From the NCBI RefSeq assembly GCF_037327425.1, contig NZ_CP147846.1, positions 5,146,001-5,210,000 on the forward strand: a stretch of DNA of 64,000 bases, given 5' to 3'. Under the pieces are notes generated by a model, which was not told the origin of the DNA, searched no databases, and was given only the letters and a program-made list of their open reading frames with translations. Source of the DNA: Rhodococcus sovatensis (GTDB taxonomy: Bacteria; Actinomycetota; Actinomycetes; Mycobacteriales; Mycobacteriaceae). Positions 52,941 to 61,748 of the stretch are shown here, one piece after another (within the stretch, counting starts at the first letter, position 1; the number at the start of each line of letters is the position of its first letter). The position numbers and the translations under genes are program-made.

Positions 52941-53061
52941 AGGCCCAGTCCGGGCCGCCGCGTCGACCGGTGCTCATGCCCCCATCCGGGGGTAGCGCGC
53001 CCGTAGCCGAGGTCCATACCGTGGTCGATCAGTGAGATGTGCGCCACAGCAAGGAGTGACC

Positions 53062-54750
53062 ATGACGGACGGAACAGCATTCGCGAGGTTCAAGCAGGCA
53101 CGGGACACCCTGCTGGGCGCCCACGGCGACTACGACACCGCCTTGGAGAAATTCGAATGGCCCACGTTCGAGGGCAACTTCAACTGGGCGATCGACTGGT
53201 TCGACGCGTTCGCGCGTGACAACGACGGAACTGCTCTGTGGATCGTCGAGGAAGACGGCTCGGAGGCGAAATACAGCTTCGACGACATGTCCCGACGCTC
53301 GGACCAGGTCGGTCGCTGGCTCTCCTCGCTCGGGATCTCCCGTGGCGACGCCGTCGTGCTGATGCTCGGCAACCAAGTCGAGCTGTGGGAATCGATGCTG
53401 GCGGTCATGAAGCTCGGGGCTGTGCTGATGCCGACGACAACGGCCATCGGTTCCGCCGACCTCACCGATCGTATCGAGCGCGGGCAAGCCAAAGCTGTCA
53501 TCGTCAACCCAGTGGATGCAGCGAAATTCGACGACGTTCCCGGTGACTATCTGAAGATTTCCGTCGGCGACGTTCCGGGATGGACCGACTTCCATGCTGC
53601 GTACGACGTGCAGGATGCGGAGCCGTTCGAGGCCGTCACGTCACCCGACGACCGGCTGCTTCTGTACTTCACCTCGGGAACGACGAGCAAACCGAAGCTC
53701 GTCGAGCACACGCAGGTCTCCTACCCTGTCGGCCACCTGAGCACCATGTACTTCCTCGGGCTCCAACCGGGAGACGTGCACCTCAACATCAGTTCACCCG
53801 GCTGGGCGAAGCACGCGTGGAGCTGCTTCTTTGCGCCGTGGATCGCCGAGGCCACGATCTTCGTATACAACTACACGCGCTTCGACGCCAAAGCCCTCCT
53901 CGGTCAGATCCGTCGCGCCGAGGTGACGACGTTCTGCGCCCCACCGACGGTGTGGCGCATGCTGATTCAAGCGGATATCTCCGGCGGTGGGGGAGCGCTG
54001 CGTGAAGCGATCGGAGCGGGTGAACCCCTGAACCCCGAGGTGATCTCGCACGTACAGAAGGAGTGGGGGCTCAACATCCGCGACGGCTTCGGCCAGACGG
54101 AAACCACTGCGCTCGTGGCCAATACGCCTGGTTCGGAGCTGAAGTTCGGATCGATGGGACGCCCCCTCCCCGGCGTCCCGGTCGTCATCATCGACCCGGT
54201 GACCGGACTGGAAGCCGACGAAGGTGAAATCTGTCTGGATCTGGCGAAGAAGCCGTACAACCTGATGACCGGATATCTGGGCGATCCGGCACGCAACGCG
54301 GAGGTGATGAAAGGCGGCTATTACCACACCGGAGACGTTGCCTCCCGTGACGAGCGTGGCTACATCACCTACGTAGGCCGCACCGACGACGTCTTCAAGG
54401 CGTCGGATTACAAGGTGTCGCCGTTCGAACTGGAAAGCGTGTTGATCGAGCACCCAGCGGTGGCGGAGGCTGCCGTCGTACCCGCCCCCGACGAGACTCG
54501 CCTGGCAGTTCCGAAAGCATACGTCGCACTCGCTGCGGGCTGGGAACCGAACGAGGACACCGCGTTCGAAATATTGAAGTACGCACGCGAGCATCTGGCG
54601 CCGTACCTGCGTGTGCGCCGAATCGAGTTCTTCGAGCTACCGAAGACCATCTCGGGCAAGATTCGACGGGTGGAGCTGCGGGCGCGTGAGGATTCAGGTG
54701 AGGTGTTGTCCGGTGAGTGGCGGGACGATCAGTTCGCGGGGTTGAAGTAA
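53062..54750 (+). CDS. Medium-chain acyl-CoA synthetase-like AMP-forming ligase
   Basis: A 562-residue adenylating enzyme that activates a carboxylic acid to its CoA thioester via an acyl-AMP. The P-loop is YFTSGTTSKPKL, and further adenylation motifs are GFGQTETT, YHTGDVASRDERGY and GRTDDVFKASDYKVSP. The catalytic Lys is in KTISGKIRR. Size and motifs fit the ACSM/MACS group rather than long-chain ligases. AAGGAG lies close before the ATG. Its 3' end overlaps the convergent hydrolase gene by 22 bases. Confidence 0.88.
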   Translation: MTDGTAFARFKQARDTLLGAHGDYDTALEKFEWPTFEGNFNWAIDWFDAFARDNDGTALWIVEEDGSEAKYSFDDMSRRSDQVGRWLSSLGISRGDAVVLMLGNQVELWESMLAVMKLGAVLMPTTTAIGSADLTDRIERGQAKAVIVNPVDAAKFDDVPGDYLKISVGDVPGWTDFHAAYDVQDAEPFEAVTSPDDRLLLYFTSGTTSKPKLVEHTQVSYPVGHLSTMYFLGLQPGDVHLNISSPGWAKHAWSCFFAPWIAEATIFVYNYTRFDAKALLGQIRRAEVTTFCAPPTVWRMLIQADISGGGGALREAIGAGEPLNPEVISHVQKEWGLNIRDGFGQTETTALVANTPGSELKFGSMGRPLPGVPVVIIDPVTGLEADEGEICLDLAKKPYNLMTGYLGDPARNAEVMKGGYYHTGDVASRDERGYITYVGRTDDVFKASDYKVSPFELESVLIEHPAVAEAAVVPAPDETRLAVPKAYVALAAGWEPNEDTAFEILKYAREHLAPYLRVRRIEFFELPKTISGKIRRVELRAREDSGEVLSGEWRDDQFAGLK

Positions 54751-55544
54751 GACGGGACATTGCGCTCGAGAAACGGCTGAACGACGCCCAACACTTCCGC
54801 ACTCGCGGCGGGCGTCGTGGAATGGTCGAATCCATCGATGAGATGGAACTCGGCGCGCGGGACCAGCCGGGCCGCTGAACGTGAATCGTCGAGCCTGGTG
54901 CGGTCTTCCGAGCCGACGTAGAACAGGCTGGGCATATCGAACTGCTCGAGATCGCCGTCCGAAAGCCCGGGTTCGAGATCGGATGCGCGGAAGTATGCGG
55001 CCATCGCATCGGAATCGTTGGCGGAGAACACCGCTCGGGTCGCGGCGTCGACCGGGAACAGTCGGTGGTTGTTCCACTCGTCGAGGAACCCTCCCATTCC
55101 GTGCTCTGCGAGCACGTCCGCGCATCCGGGGAAGAACAGCCGATCGAATGCCCCGCGCTGCGGGCCATGGGAACCGCCGCCGACGACGAGGCTGTTGATT
55201 CTCTCCGGTGCGCGGGCAGCCAGTGTCAATCCGGCGCGTCCCCCGTACGAGTAGCCCCAGTAGTCGGCGCTGGACACACCGGCGGCATCGAGCACCGCCA
55301 CGAGATCTCCGACGATCGACTCCATTCGGTATGCCGAGACCTGGTGCGGCTTGTCGCTGCGGCCGTGGCCGCGCATGTCGAGGAGAATCAGCGTGCGTGA
55401 TGGACGCAGTGCTCTGACGTATCCGAACGTCCGCCAGATCGCGTGCGTCAACAGGCTGCCATGCACCAGGAGGAGGGGCGGGCCCGAGCCCACGACCTGA
55501 AATGCGATCCGAGTGCCGTCGTCCGGGTTCACTGCGTAGTCCAC
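54729..55544 (-). CDS. Alpha/beta hydrolase
   Basis: A 271-residue hydrolase of the classical small type. Seen are LLLVHGSLLTHAIW, DMRGHGRSDKP, the nucleophile elbow GYSYGGRAG, and the C-terminal His in DGFDHSTT. The start is GTG (GTGGACTAC), 8 bases after the SulP gene on the same strand, so they are probably cotranscribed. The substrate is unknown. Confidence 0.82.
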   Translation of the reverse strand: MDYAVNPDDGTRIAFQVVGSGPPLLLVHGSLLTHAIWRTFGYVRALRPSRTLILLDMRGHGRSDKPHQVSAYRMESIVGDLVAVLDAAGVSSADYWGYSYGGRAGLTLAARAPERINSLVVGGGSHGPQRGAFDRLFFPGCADVLAEHGMGGFLDEWNNHRLFPVDAATRAVFSANDSDAMAAYFRASDLEPGLSDGDLEQFDMPSLFYVGSEDRTRLDDSRSAARLVPRAEFHLIDGFDHSTTPAASAEVLGVVQPFLERNVPSYFNPAN

Positions 55545-55552
55545 GACGGTGA

Positions 55553-57259
55553 TTATCTCAGCTCGAACGCGTTCACTGCGGCTTCGACGGTGTAGTAGAA
55601 GCGCGTCGAGTCGAACCTACCGCCGACACCGAAGCGAATGAGCCGATCCTTGATCGGGCCCTTCATCTCGGCAAAGACCAGCCGTATCTCTCGACTTCGG
55701 AGGAATCGGTCGAGGTCGACCAACTCGTCGACGGCGGTCGTGTCGAGTCCGGTGATGGGCTCGGCTGCGATGACAACCCACTCGACGGGTGTCGGGGCGG
55801 CGTCGACGACCGAGCGTACGTACTGATCGAAGATCTCACCGTTGGCGAAGAACAGCGGAGCGTCGAATCGGAGCAGGACGAGTCCAGGGATGCGGTGACC
55901 GTCGGGATGGCGTTGAACGTCGTGGAATCCCGGGCGGTGCTGCGTACGAACGAGTTCCGTGCGGTACGGCTGCCACGCACGCGCCACGACGGCGACGAAG
56001 GACAGACCGATTGCAACGAGAATGCCCTCCAGCACCCCGACGAGTGCGACCCCGAGGAACGCTGCTGCACCGGTGGCGAATTCGACGCGACTCAGGTGCC
56101 ACATTCGTACTGTTCCGCTCACGTCGACGAGCGAAGTAGCCGCCACGATCACCACTGCCCCGAGCGCCGCGTCGGGCAGATAAGCGGTGACGCCGGGGGC
56201 GACGAGAACGAAGACGAGGACCGCGAGCGCGCCCACAACACCGGTCAGTTGTGTTCGAGCACCGTTCTGTTCGGCTACCGGCGTGCGTGATCCGCTGGCA
56301 GAGATGGGGAAACCACCGAACAATCCACCGGTGACGTTGGCGACACCGATCGCCTTCATCTCGCTGCTGCCGTCCACATCGTCACCGCGTCTGGCTGCGA
56401 ACGTTCGGGAGAGAACTCCTGTGTCGGCGAATGCGATGAGGGCGATCGCCGCAGCCGGCCCGATCAACGCGGCGACGTCTCCCCAGTCGACGCCGCCGAA
56501 CGAGGGCAGCGGCAACCCTGTCGGCAATGCGCCGACCATGTCGATTCGGTCGGTGAGATCCAGCGCAGCGGACGCCACGACCGCTCCGATCACCGCGACC
56601 AGAACTCCCGGGACACGGGGAAGCCAACGACGAAATGCGACGATGACGGCAATCGAGCCGATGCCCACCGCCGCTGCGACGGGGTCGACGCCGCCGAGGG
56701 CGACCGATCGCACGGTCTGCTCGATCTGTCCGAGAAGGTCACTGGCGTCGACCGAGAAACCGAGCAGCTTCGGACATTGACCGACGATGACGACGAGCGC
56801 GATCGCGTTCAGGTAGCCGAGTCGAATGGGCTTCGACAGCAGTGCGGTGACGAAACCAAGCCGTAGGAAACCGCCGGCCAGCAGGATGATGCCGACAAGG
56901 ACGCCGAGGACGCCGGCCAGGGCCAACGCGCTCGCCGGATCGTCGGTGACGGCCAGCGGCACGATCGCTGCGGCGATGAGAGGCGCCAGCGATGAATCCG
57001 GACCGAGGACGAGAATCTTCGACGGCCCGACGACTGCATATGCGAGCAGCGGCACGATCGTCGCGTACAGGCCTGCGTATGCAGGCAACCCGGCTGCCTG
57101 CGCGTACCCCATTCCTGCCGGAATCAGCAGGGCCGTGAGAACGAGCCCTGCCGTGATGTCGTTTCGCAACCATTCCCGGCGGTAGGCGCGGGCCGTCGCG
57201 ACACCCGGCAGTCGACCGAGACCGCTCGTCCAGGACATACGTTGCAGTATCGACCTCAC
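55553..57259 (-). CDS. SulP-family anion transporter with STAS domain
   Basis: A 568-residue secondary transporter of sulfate, bicarbonate or a related anion. The SulP signature begins with DITAGLVLTALLIPAGMGYA and AGLPAYAGLYA. Ten or more helices follow, with GGFPISASGSRTPV characteristic of the family. A C-terminal STAS domain runs from about residue 440 (LVLLRFDAPLFFANGE to VFAEMKGPIKDRL). The start may be GTG 57259 or ATG 57238; neither has a strong ribosome site. Confidence 0.9.
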   Translation of the reverse strand: MRSILQRMSWTSGLGRLPGVATARAYRREWLRNDITAGLVLTALLIPAGMGYAQAAGLPAYAGLYATIVPLLAYAVVGPSKILVLGPDSSLAPLIAAAIVPLAVTDDPASALALAGVLGVLVGIILLAGGFLRLGFVTALLSKPIRLGYLNAIALVVIVGQCPKLLGFSVDASDLLGQIEQTVRSVALGGVDPVAAAVGIGSIAVIVAFRRWLPRVPGVLVAVIGAVVASAALDLTDRIDMVGALPTGLPLPSFGGVDWGDVAALIGPAAAIALIAFADTGVLSRTFAARRGDDVDGSSEMKAIGVANVTGGLFGGFPISASGSRTPVAEQNGARTQLTGVVGALAVLVFVLVAPGVTAYLPDAALGAVVIVAATSLVDVSGTVRMWHLSRVEFATGAAAFLGVALVGVLEGILVAIGLSFVAVVARAWQPYRTELVRTQHRPGFHDVQRHPDGHRIPGLVLLRFDAPLFFANGEIFDQYVRSVVDAAPTPVEWVVIAAEPITGLDTTAVDELVDLDRFLRSREIRLVFAEMKGPIKDRLIRFGVGGRFDSTRFYYTVEAAVNAFELR

Positions 57260-57296
57260 AGCGAGACGATGCGCAGGCCGGGGTGCGCGAAGTGCG

Positions 57297-58880
57297 TCAG
57301 AGCTCGATCCACCGCGTCGGGTGCAGTTCGCGGAGGAACGGCAGGTCGTGGCTGACGACGACGAGAGCTCCCTCGTAGCTCGACAGCGCCTCGGTCAGAT
57401 GTGCCTTGCTGACGAGATCGAGATTGTTGGTGGGCTCGTCGAGCATCAGCAGTCGAGGGGCTGGTTCGGCCAGAAGAATCCGTGCCAACGCCGCACGCAA
57501 TCGCTCACCACCCGATAACGTCGAGACGACCGCGTCCGCGTCGGAGCCACGAAACAGAAATCGAGCGAGCTGAGCTCGAATCTGCTCGTTCGACGCGGTT
57601 TCCGCGACGTCGGCGACGTTCTCTGCGACGGTGCGTGATTCGTCGAAGACATCGAGTCGTTGCGGAAGGTAGCGCCACGGCACGGCCGGCCCCGAAGCGT
57701 CGATCGTGTCGAGCAGTGTCGTCTTCCCGCTTCCGTTCGGTCCGATCAGCGCGATCCGTTCGGGCCCGACGATCTCGAGATCTCCAACGTGAGCAACCGC
57801 TTGTCCGGCATGAACTTTCGTCGCAGGCAGCGCGACGCGTATTTCGCGATCGTCGCGTAGCCGCTCCTCGGCGGCGGCGAGCACGTCGTGAGCATCGTCG
57901 ACTTTCTCGAGGTGGGTGTTGCGCAGTTTGCCCGCCGACACCTGCGCGGCTCTCTTGCGCTTGCCCATGAGGATCTTGGGCGCACGCTTCTGCTCGTACA
58001 TCTTCTGGCCATATCGGATTCGACGGTCGATCTTGGTCCTCGTCTCGACCAGCTCCCGCTCCTGCTTGCGCACATCGTTTTTCGCGTCGTTCACCGCGGC
58101 CCGGGCTGCCTCCTGCTCTGCATCGACGACGGCTCGATAGTGGGTGTAGTTCCCGCCGAACATCCGCAGTCGCGTAGGACCGTCGCGGTGGGCTCTGAGT
58201 TCGGCGATGGTATCCATGGCGTCGAGAAGTTCGCGGTCGTGGCTGGTGACGATCAGTACACCTCGAAACGCACCGATCGCCTCGTAGAGGCGTGCGCGCG
58301 CATGCAGATCGAGGTTGTTGGTCGGCTCGTCGAGCAGTAGGACGTCGGGTTCGGCCAACAGTTCAGCAGTCAGAGCAAGCAGCATCGATTCGCCGCCGGA
58401 CAGCGTTCCGAGAACCCGATCGAGATCTGCAGGCACGGCGACGAGATGGCCGAGTCCGAGCCGGTCGAGCAGTGCCACGGCGCGTTCCTCGACATCCCAC
58501 TGTGTCCCCACGGTCGCGAAGTCACTCTCGGTCGAATCTCCGGATTCGATGCGGTGCAGAGACTCTCGGATTTCACGAAGACGAAGGACCTCGTCGACGC
58601 GCCTACCCGGCCGCAGCGCGACATCCTGCGGTAGGTAGCCGAGAGTGCCGGGAATCGTGATCGACCCGCGCGTCGGCGTCAACTCTCCGACGACGAGTTT
58701 CAACAGCGTCGATTTGCCGGTGCCGTTCGATCCGACAAGACCTGTTGCACCGGTGGGGAATACGGCATCGAGTGCGTCGAATACCGGACTGCCGTCGGGC
58801 CAGGTGAAATCGAGACCGGATATGGACAGGGATGGTGAAGTAGACAAGGTTGCTCCAGAGGTGTGCGTGCGTGCTGGCAT
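57297..58880 (-). CDS. ABC-F-family ATPase (ribosome-associated, possible antibiotic resistance)
   Basis: A 527-residue protein with two ABC cassettes and no membrane segments. Walker A motifs are GSNGTGKST and GPNGSGKTT, signatures LSGGESMLLAL and LSGGERLRAAL, and Walker B LLLDEPTNNLD and LMLDEPTNNLD. A charged inter-cassette linker (about 245-330) reads EQEAARAAVNDAKNDVRKQE. ABC-F proteins act on the ribosome, and some confer macrolide or pleuromutilin resistance. ATG 58880 has AGAGG 9 bases upstream; TTG 58847 with TGGAG is an alternative. A short leader frame ends just before this site. Confidence 0.88.
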   Translation of the reverse strand: MPARTHTSGATLSTSPSLSISGLDFTWPDGSPVFDALDAVFPTGATGLVGSNGTGKSTLLKLVVGELTPTRGSITIPGTLGYLPQDVALRPGRRVDEVLRLREIRESLHRIESGDSTESDFATVGTQWDVEERAVALLDRLGLGHLVAVPADLDRVLGTLSGGESMLLALTAELLAEPDVLLLDEPTNNLDLHARARLYEAIGAFRGVLIVTSHDRELLDAMDTIAELRAHRDGPTRLRMFGGNYTHYRAVVDAEQEAARAAVNDAKNDVRKQERELVETRTKIDRRIRYGQKMYEQKRAPKILMGKRKRAAQVSAGKLRNTHLEKVDDAHDVLAAAEERLRDDREIRVALPATKVHAGQAVAHVGDLEIVGPERIALIGPNGSGKTTLLDTIDASGPAVPWRYLPQRLDVFDESRTVAENVADVAETASNEQIRAQLARFLFRGSDADAVVSTLSGGERLRAALARILLAEPAPRLLMLDEPTNNLDLVSKAHLTEALSSYEGALVVVSHDLPFLRELHPTRWIEL

Positions 58881-58892
58881 GCGTGAAAACCT

Positions 58893-58967
58893 CTAAACGA
58901 GCAACGGCCTCTCCGAATCTGTCGACGACAAGGTAATTCCCAGGTTAGGTGGGATCACCGGCAGCAT
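58893..58967 (-). CDS. Candidate 24-residue leader peptide before the ABC-F gene
   Basis: A short frame, MLPVIPPNLG to ERPLLV, ends with TAG overlapping the AGAGG ribosome site of the ABC-F gene. It sits between the upstream small gene and the ABC-F gene on the same strand. It has no Shine-Dalgarno of its own. Position and overlap suggest translational attenuation in response to ribosome-targeting drugs, as seen upstream of other resistance genes. It may equally be a chance frame. Confidence 0.4.
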   Translation of the reverse strand: MLPVIPPNLGITLSSTDSERPLLV

Positions 58968-58976
58968 GCAACCGAA

Positions 58977-59510
58977 TTACGACGTCGGGCCCTTCTTGCG
59001 CAGGTCGTCGACCTTCGTCATTGCCTCACGCAGCTCGCCCAGCCAGTCCTGAGTGTGCTCCCCGACCAGTTTGACCGCCCACGACAATGCATCTGCACGT
59101 GATCGCGCGACCCCTGCGTCGACGAGTGTGTCGAGCACCTTCCGTTCCGGTTGGCGCAGTCTCGTCATGACCGGGACAGCGAGGTGCGTGAAGAGCACGG
59201 CCTCCCCGTCGACGGTCACTCCCCATGCGACCTTGCGGCCGTAGCGCGCCTCGGCCTCGTCGGCGATCTGCATTCTGTCCTGACGTGTGGTCTCGCGGAA
59301 TCGAGCGATCCGGCCCTCGGTTGCCGCGGATCCCTCGTCGTCGCCGATGGGGAGTTCACCGATCACAACGATTTCCTCGCGGTCCACCTCGACAGTGGCT
59401 GCACCGGCGAACCAGTTCTCGGGAAGTCTGCCGCCGAACCACTCGGGCGCATCCGACGCGTCGGGTACATCGGCCTGCTGCCATCCGCCTGGTCTTCCGA
59501 ACTTTCTCAT
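58977..59510 (-). CDS. Conserved hypothetical protein
   Basis: A 177-residue soluble acidic protein. The N-terminal part (KFGRPGGWQQADVPDASDAP, WFGGRLPENWF) is followed by a beta-rich segment (VEVDREEIVVIGELP) and a helical C-terminal half (RKVLDTLVDAGVARSRADAL) that resembles a small DNA- or partner-binding helical bundle. I do not recognise a named family. It is divergent from the penicillin-binding protein gene and directly upstream of the ABC-F gene. Confidence 0.75.
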   Translation of the reverse strand: MRKFGRPGGWQQADVPDASDAPEWFGGRLPENWFAGAATVEVDREEIVVIGELPIGDDEGSAATEGRIARFRETTRQDRMQIADEAEARYGRKVAWGVTVDGEAVLFTHLAVPVMTRLRQPERKVLDTLVDAGVARSRADALSWAVKLVGEHTQDWLGELREAMTKVDDLRKKGPTS

Positions 59511-59577
59511 GACTACTCCTTTTCAGTTCCTGATTACGTGATTACACCGTTGTTCATCACTTCGCCACGATTCAGGC

Positions 59578-61401
59578 ATGATCGGACGGGTGCGCACATC
59601 GAAGAAGACGGTTTCCTCCCTCGTCGCCGTCGGGGCGTTGGTCCTGGCAGGCTGCGGAGACGACGGCCCGCCCGAACCGCAGACCACCGCCGAGCAGTTC
59701 GTCGACGCGATCAACAGCGGCTCGGCTGATGCGGCGGCCGCGCTGACGACCGATCCGGCCGCTGCGTCGGCAGCGCTGGCCGGGCTGTACGACGGGTTGA
59801 GCGCAAGCGGGACTGTCACCGCGACTCCCGACTTCGCCGTCGAATCGGCTTCGGACGAGGGCGGATCGGTGACGCTGGATGCCACATGGCGTTTCTCGAC
59901 TACGACGGACGGGACGGAGGAGCCCGACGGCGAGCCGAAGCAGTGGCAGTACGACACCACAGCCACCGCGACCGAAACCGACCAAGGTTGGCGGATCAAC
60001 TGGGACCCGGCGGTGCTCGCGCCTGGTCTCGCTGCCGACTCGACTGTCCGCTACATCTCGACCGATGCGCTCGTGACGCCCAAAGTGTTCGACCGAACCG
60101 GCGCCGAGCTGATGTCGCAGCAGGTCGTCACACTGGTCAACGTCGATTCGACGGCTGATCCCGCTGTAGTGGCGTCGTACCTCACGCCGATCGTCCCGAC
60201 GATCACTGCCCAATCCATTGCCGCGGATCAGGCTCAGTCGCAGGGCAATTCCGTCACGCTCGTCTCGCTTCGGCAGTCGGACCTCGACCCGATCGCCGCG
60301 GAACTGACGGCAGTGCCCGGAGTCACACTCGCCCCACAAACTCGTCTGCTGACGACCGACCGCGCCCTCGCCTCGCCCGCGCTCACCGGGGTCGCCGATC
60401 TCTGGCAAACTCAGCTCGACGACAACAAGGGCTGGTCGATTCAGTCTCTGAAAGCGGACGGATCCGTCGAGCAGCTGGCAGGGGTCGATGCGAGCCCGGC
60501 ACCCGACATCGCGACCACACTCGACAGCGGATTACAGATCAAAGCCGAGAACGCACTGGCTTCGCTTCCGCAGCAGTCTGCGATCGTCGCTCTGCAGCCG
60601 TCCACCGGCAACGTACTGGCTGTCGCCCAGAACTCAGCGGCAGACGCCGAGGGCCCCATCGCCCTCACCGGTCTGTACCCACCGGGATCGACATTCAAGA
60701 CCGTGACGACGTCCGCTGCGCTCGACGCCGGCATCGCTACACCGGACACGATCCTGCCGTGCCCGGGCACCGAGAACATCGAGGGGCGTCAGATCCCGAA
60801 CGACGACAACTTCGATCTCGGTGATGTTCCGCTGCACACCGCCTTTGCGCGCTCGTGCAACACGACGATGGGGCGGCTCGGCGTCGGACTGCCGGCGGAC
60901 GCGCTCCAGCTGACCGCACAGCAGTACGGGCTCGGCGTCGACTACGTGACACCGGGTCTGACGACGGTCACCGGTAGCGTGCCCGTCGCCGACACTCCCG
61001 CAGCTCGTGTCGAAGCAGCGATCGGGCAGGGGCAGGTGACGGCGTCCCCGTTCGGGATGGCGTTGGTGGCGTCGTCGATTGCCGGTGGTTCACTGAAGGC
61101 TCCGACCCTTGTGAGCGGGCAGCCCGGTGTCGCCGACGTGACGCCTGCGCCCGTCGATGCGGTGGTCGCCGAGCAGGTCAAGACCATGATGCGCGAGACC
61201 GTCACGGGTGGGACCGCTACGCAGCTTCAGGACATCCCGGGGCTGCTCGGCAAAACCGGTACCGCCGAATTCGGTCCGAACAACGAGGGGGCGCACGGCT
61301 GGTTCGTCGGCATCCAAGGCGATCTGGCGTTCGCGGTCTTCGTCGCGGGTGGTGAGAGCTCTGCGCCGGCCCTCGAAGCCGCGGGCCGGTTCTTGCGGTA
61401 G
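59578..61401 (+). CDS. Penicillin-binding lipoprotein (transpeptidase, Rv2864c-like)
   Basis: A 607-residue cell-wall transpeptidase. A lipoprotein signal (VGALVLAGCG) is followed by an NTF2-like MecA_N domain (about 35-150), a dimerisation-type domain, and the transpeptidase domain (from about residue 315). The active-site Ser/Lys are in PPGSTFKT, the SxN motif is ARSCNTTMG, and KTG is in LLGKTGTAEF, so it should bind beta-lactams. It cross-links peptidoglycan outside the membrane. A degenerate tandem paralogue follows. Confidence 0.9.
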   Translation: MIGRVRTSKKTVSSLVAVGALVLAGCGDDGPPEPQTTAEQFVDAINSGSADAAAALTTDPAAASAALAGLYDGLSASGTVTATPDFAVESASDEGGSVTLDATWRFSTTTDGTEEPDGEPKQWQYDTTATATETDQGWRINWDPAVLAPGLAADSTVRYISTDALVTPKVFDRTGAELMSQQVVTLVNVDSTADPAVVASYLTPIVPTITAQSIAADQAQSQGNSVTLVSLRQSDLDPIAAELTAVPGVTLAPQTRLLTTDRALASPALTGVADLWQTQLDDNKGWSIQSLKADGSVEQLAGVDASPAPDIATTLDSGLQIKAENALASLPQQSAIVALQPSTGNVLAVAQNSAADAEGPIALTGLYPPGSTFKTVTTSAALDAGIATPDTILPCPGTENIEGRQIPNDDNFDLGDVPLHTAFARSCNTTMGRLGVGLPADALQLTAQQYGLGVDYVTPGLTTVTGSVPVADTPAARVEAAIGQGQVTASPFGMALVASSIAGGSLKAPTLVSGQPGVADVTPAPVDAVVAEQVKTMMRETVTGGTATQLQDIPGLLGKTGTAEFGPNNEGAHGWFVGIQGDLAFAVFVAGGESSAPALEAAGRFLR

Positions 61402-61405
61402 TCCC

Positions 61406-61630
61406 ACCTGGTTGCGCAGTTTGCAGCCGGGGCGCAGGTTGCAACGTGGGCGTGTGCTGGAAGGTGCGCGTTCGGCGGTGGTGGTGACCGAATGAGTCGT
61501 TCGGTGCGGGTTCGGGTGCGGTGACCTGGTTGCGCAGGTTGCAGCCGGGGCGCAGGTTGCAACGTGGGCGTGTGCTGGAAGGTGCGCGTTCGGCGGCGGT
61601 GGTGACCGAATGAGTCGTTCGGTGCGAGTC
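61406..61630. repeat. 118-bp direct repeat, two copies
   Basis: About 107 bases beginning ACCTGGTTGCGCAG (61406 and 61524) are duplicated with three mismatches. Each copy contains GGTTGCAGCC/GGTTGCAACG and the hairpin ACCGAA-TGAGTCG-TTCGGT, the same N7 palindrome core as the array at 34.8-35.0 kb. Only this repeat and, near 61699-61723, a doubled TGTGACT in the promoter area of the next gene occupy the interval from 61402 to 61748. Confidence 0.9.
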
Positions 61631-61748
61631 TGTGCCCCACACCGAGGCCGCGTAGCGAAATCGTGACCGTAGCGTGTGAATACCGTGCTTGTTACTTATG
61701 TGACTACAGTGAATATTGTGACTCATGAGTTCTATGGGGAGGCCGGTT

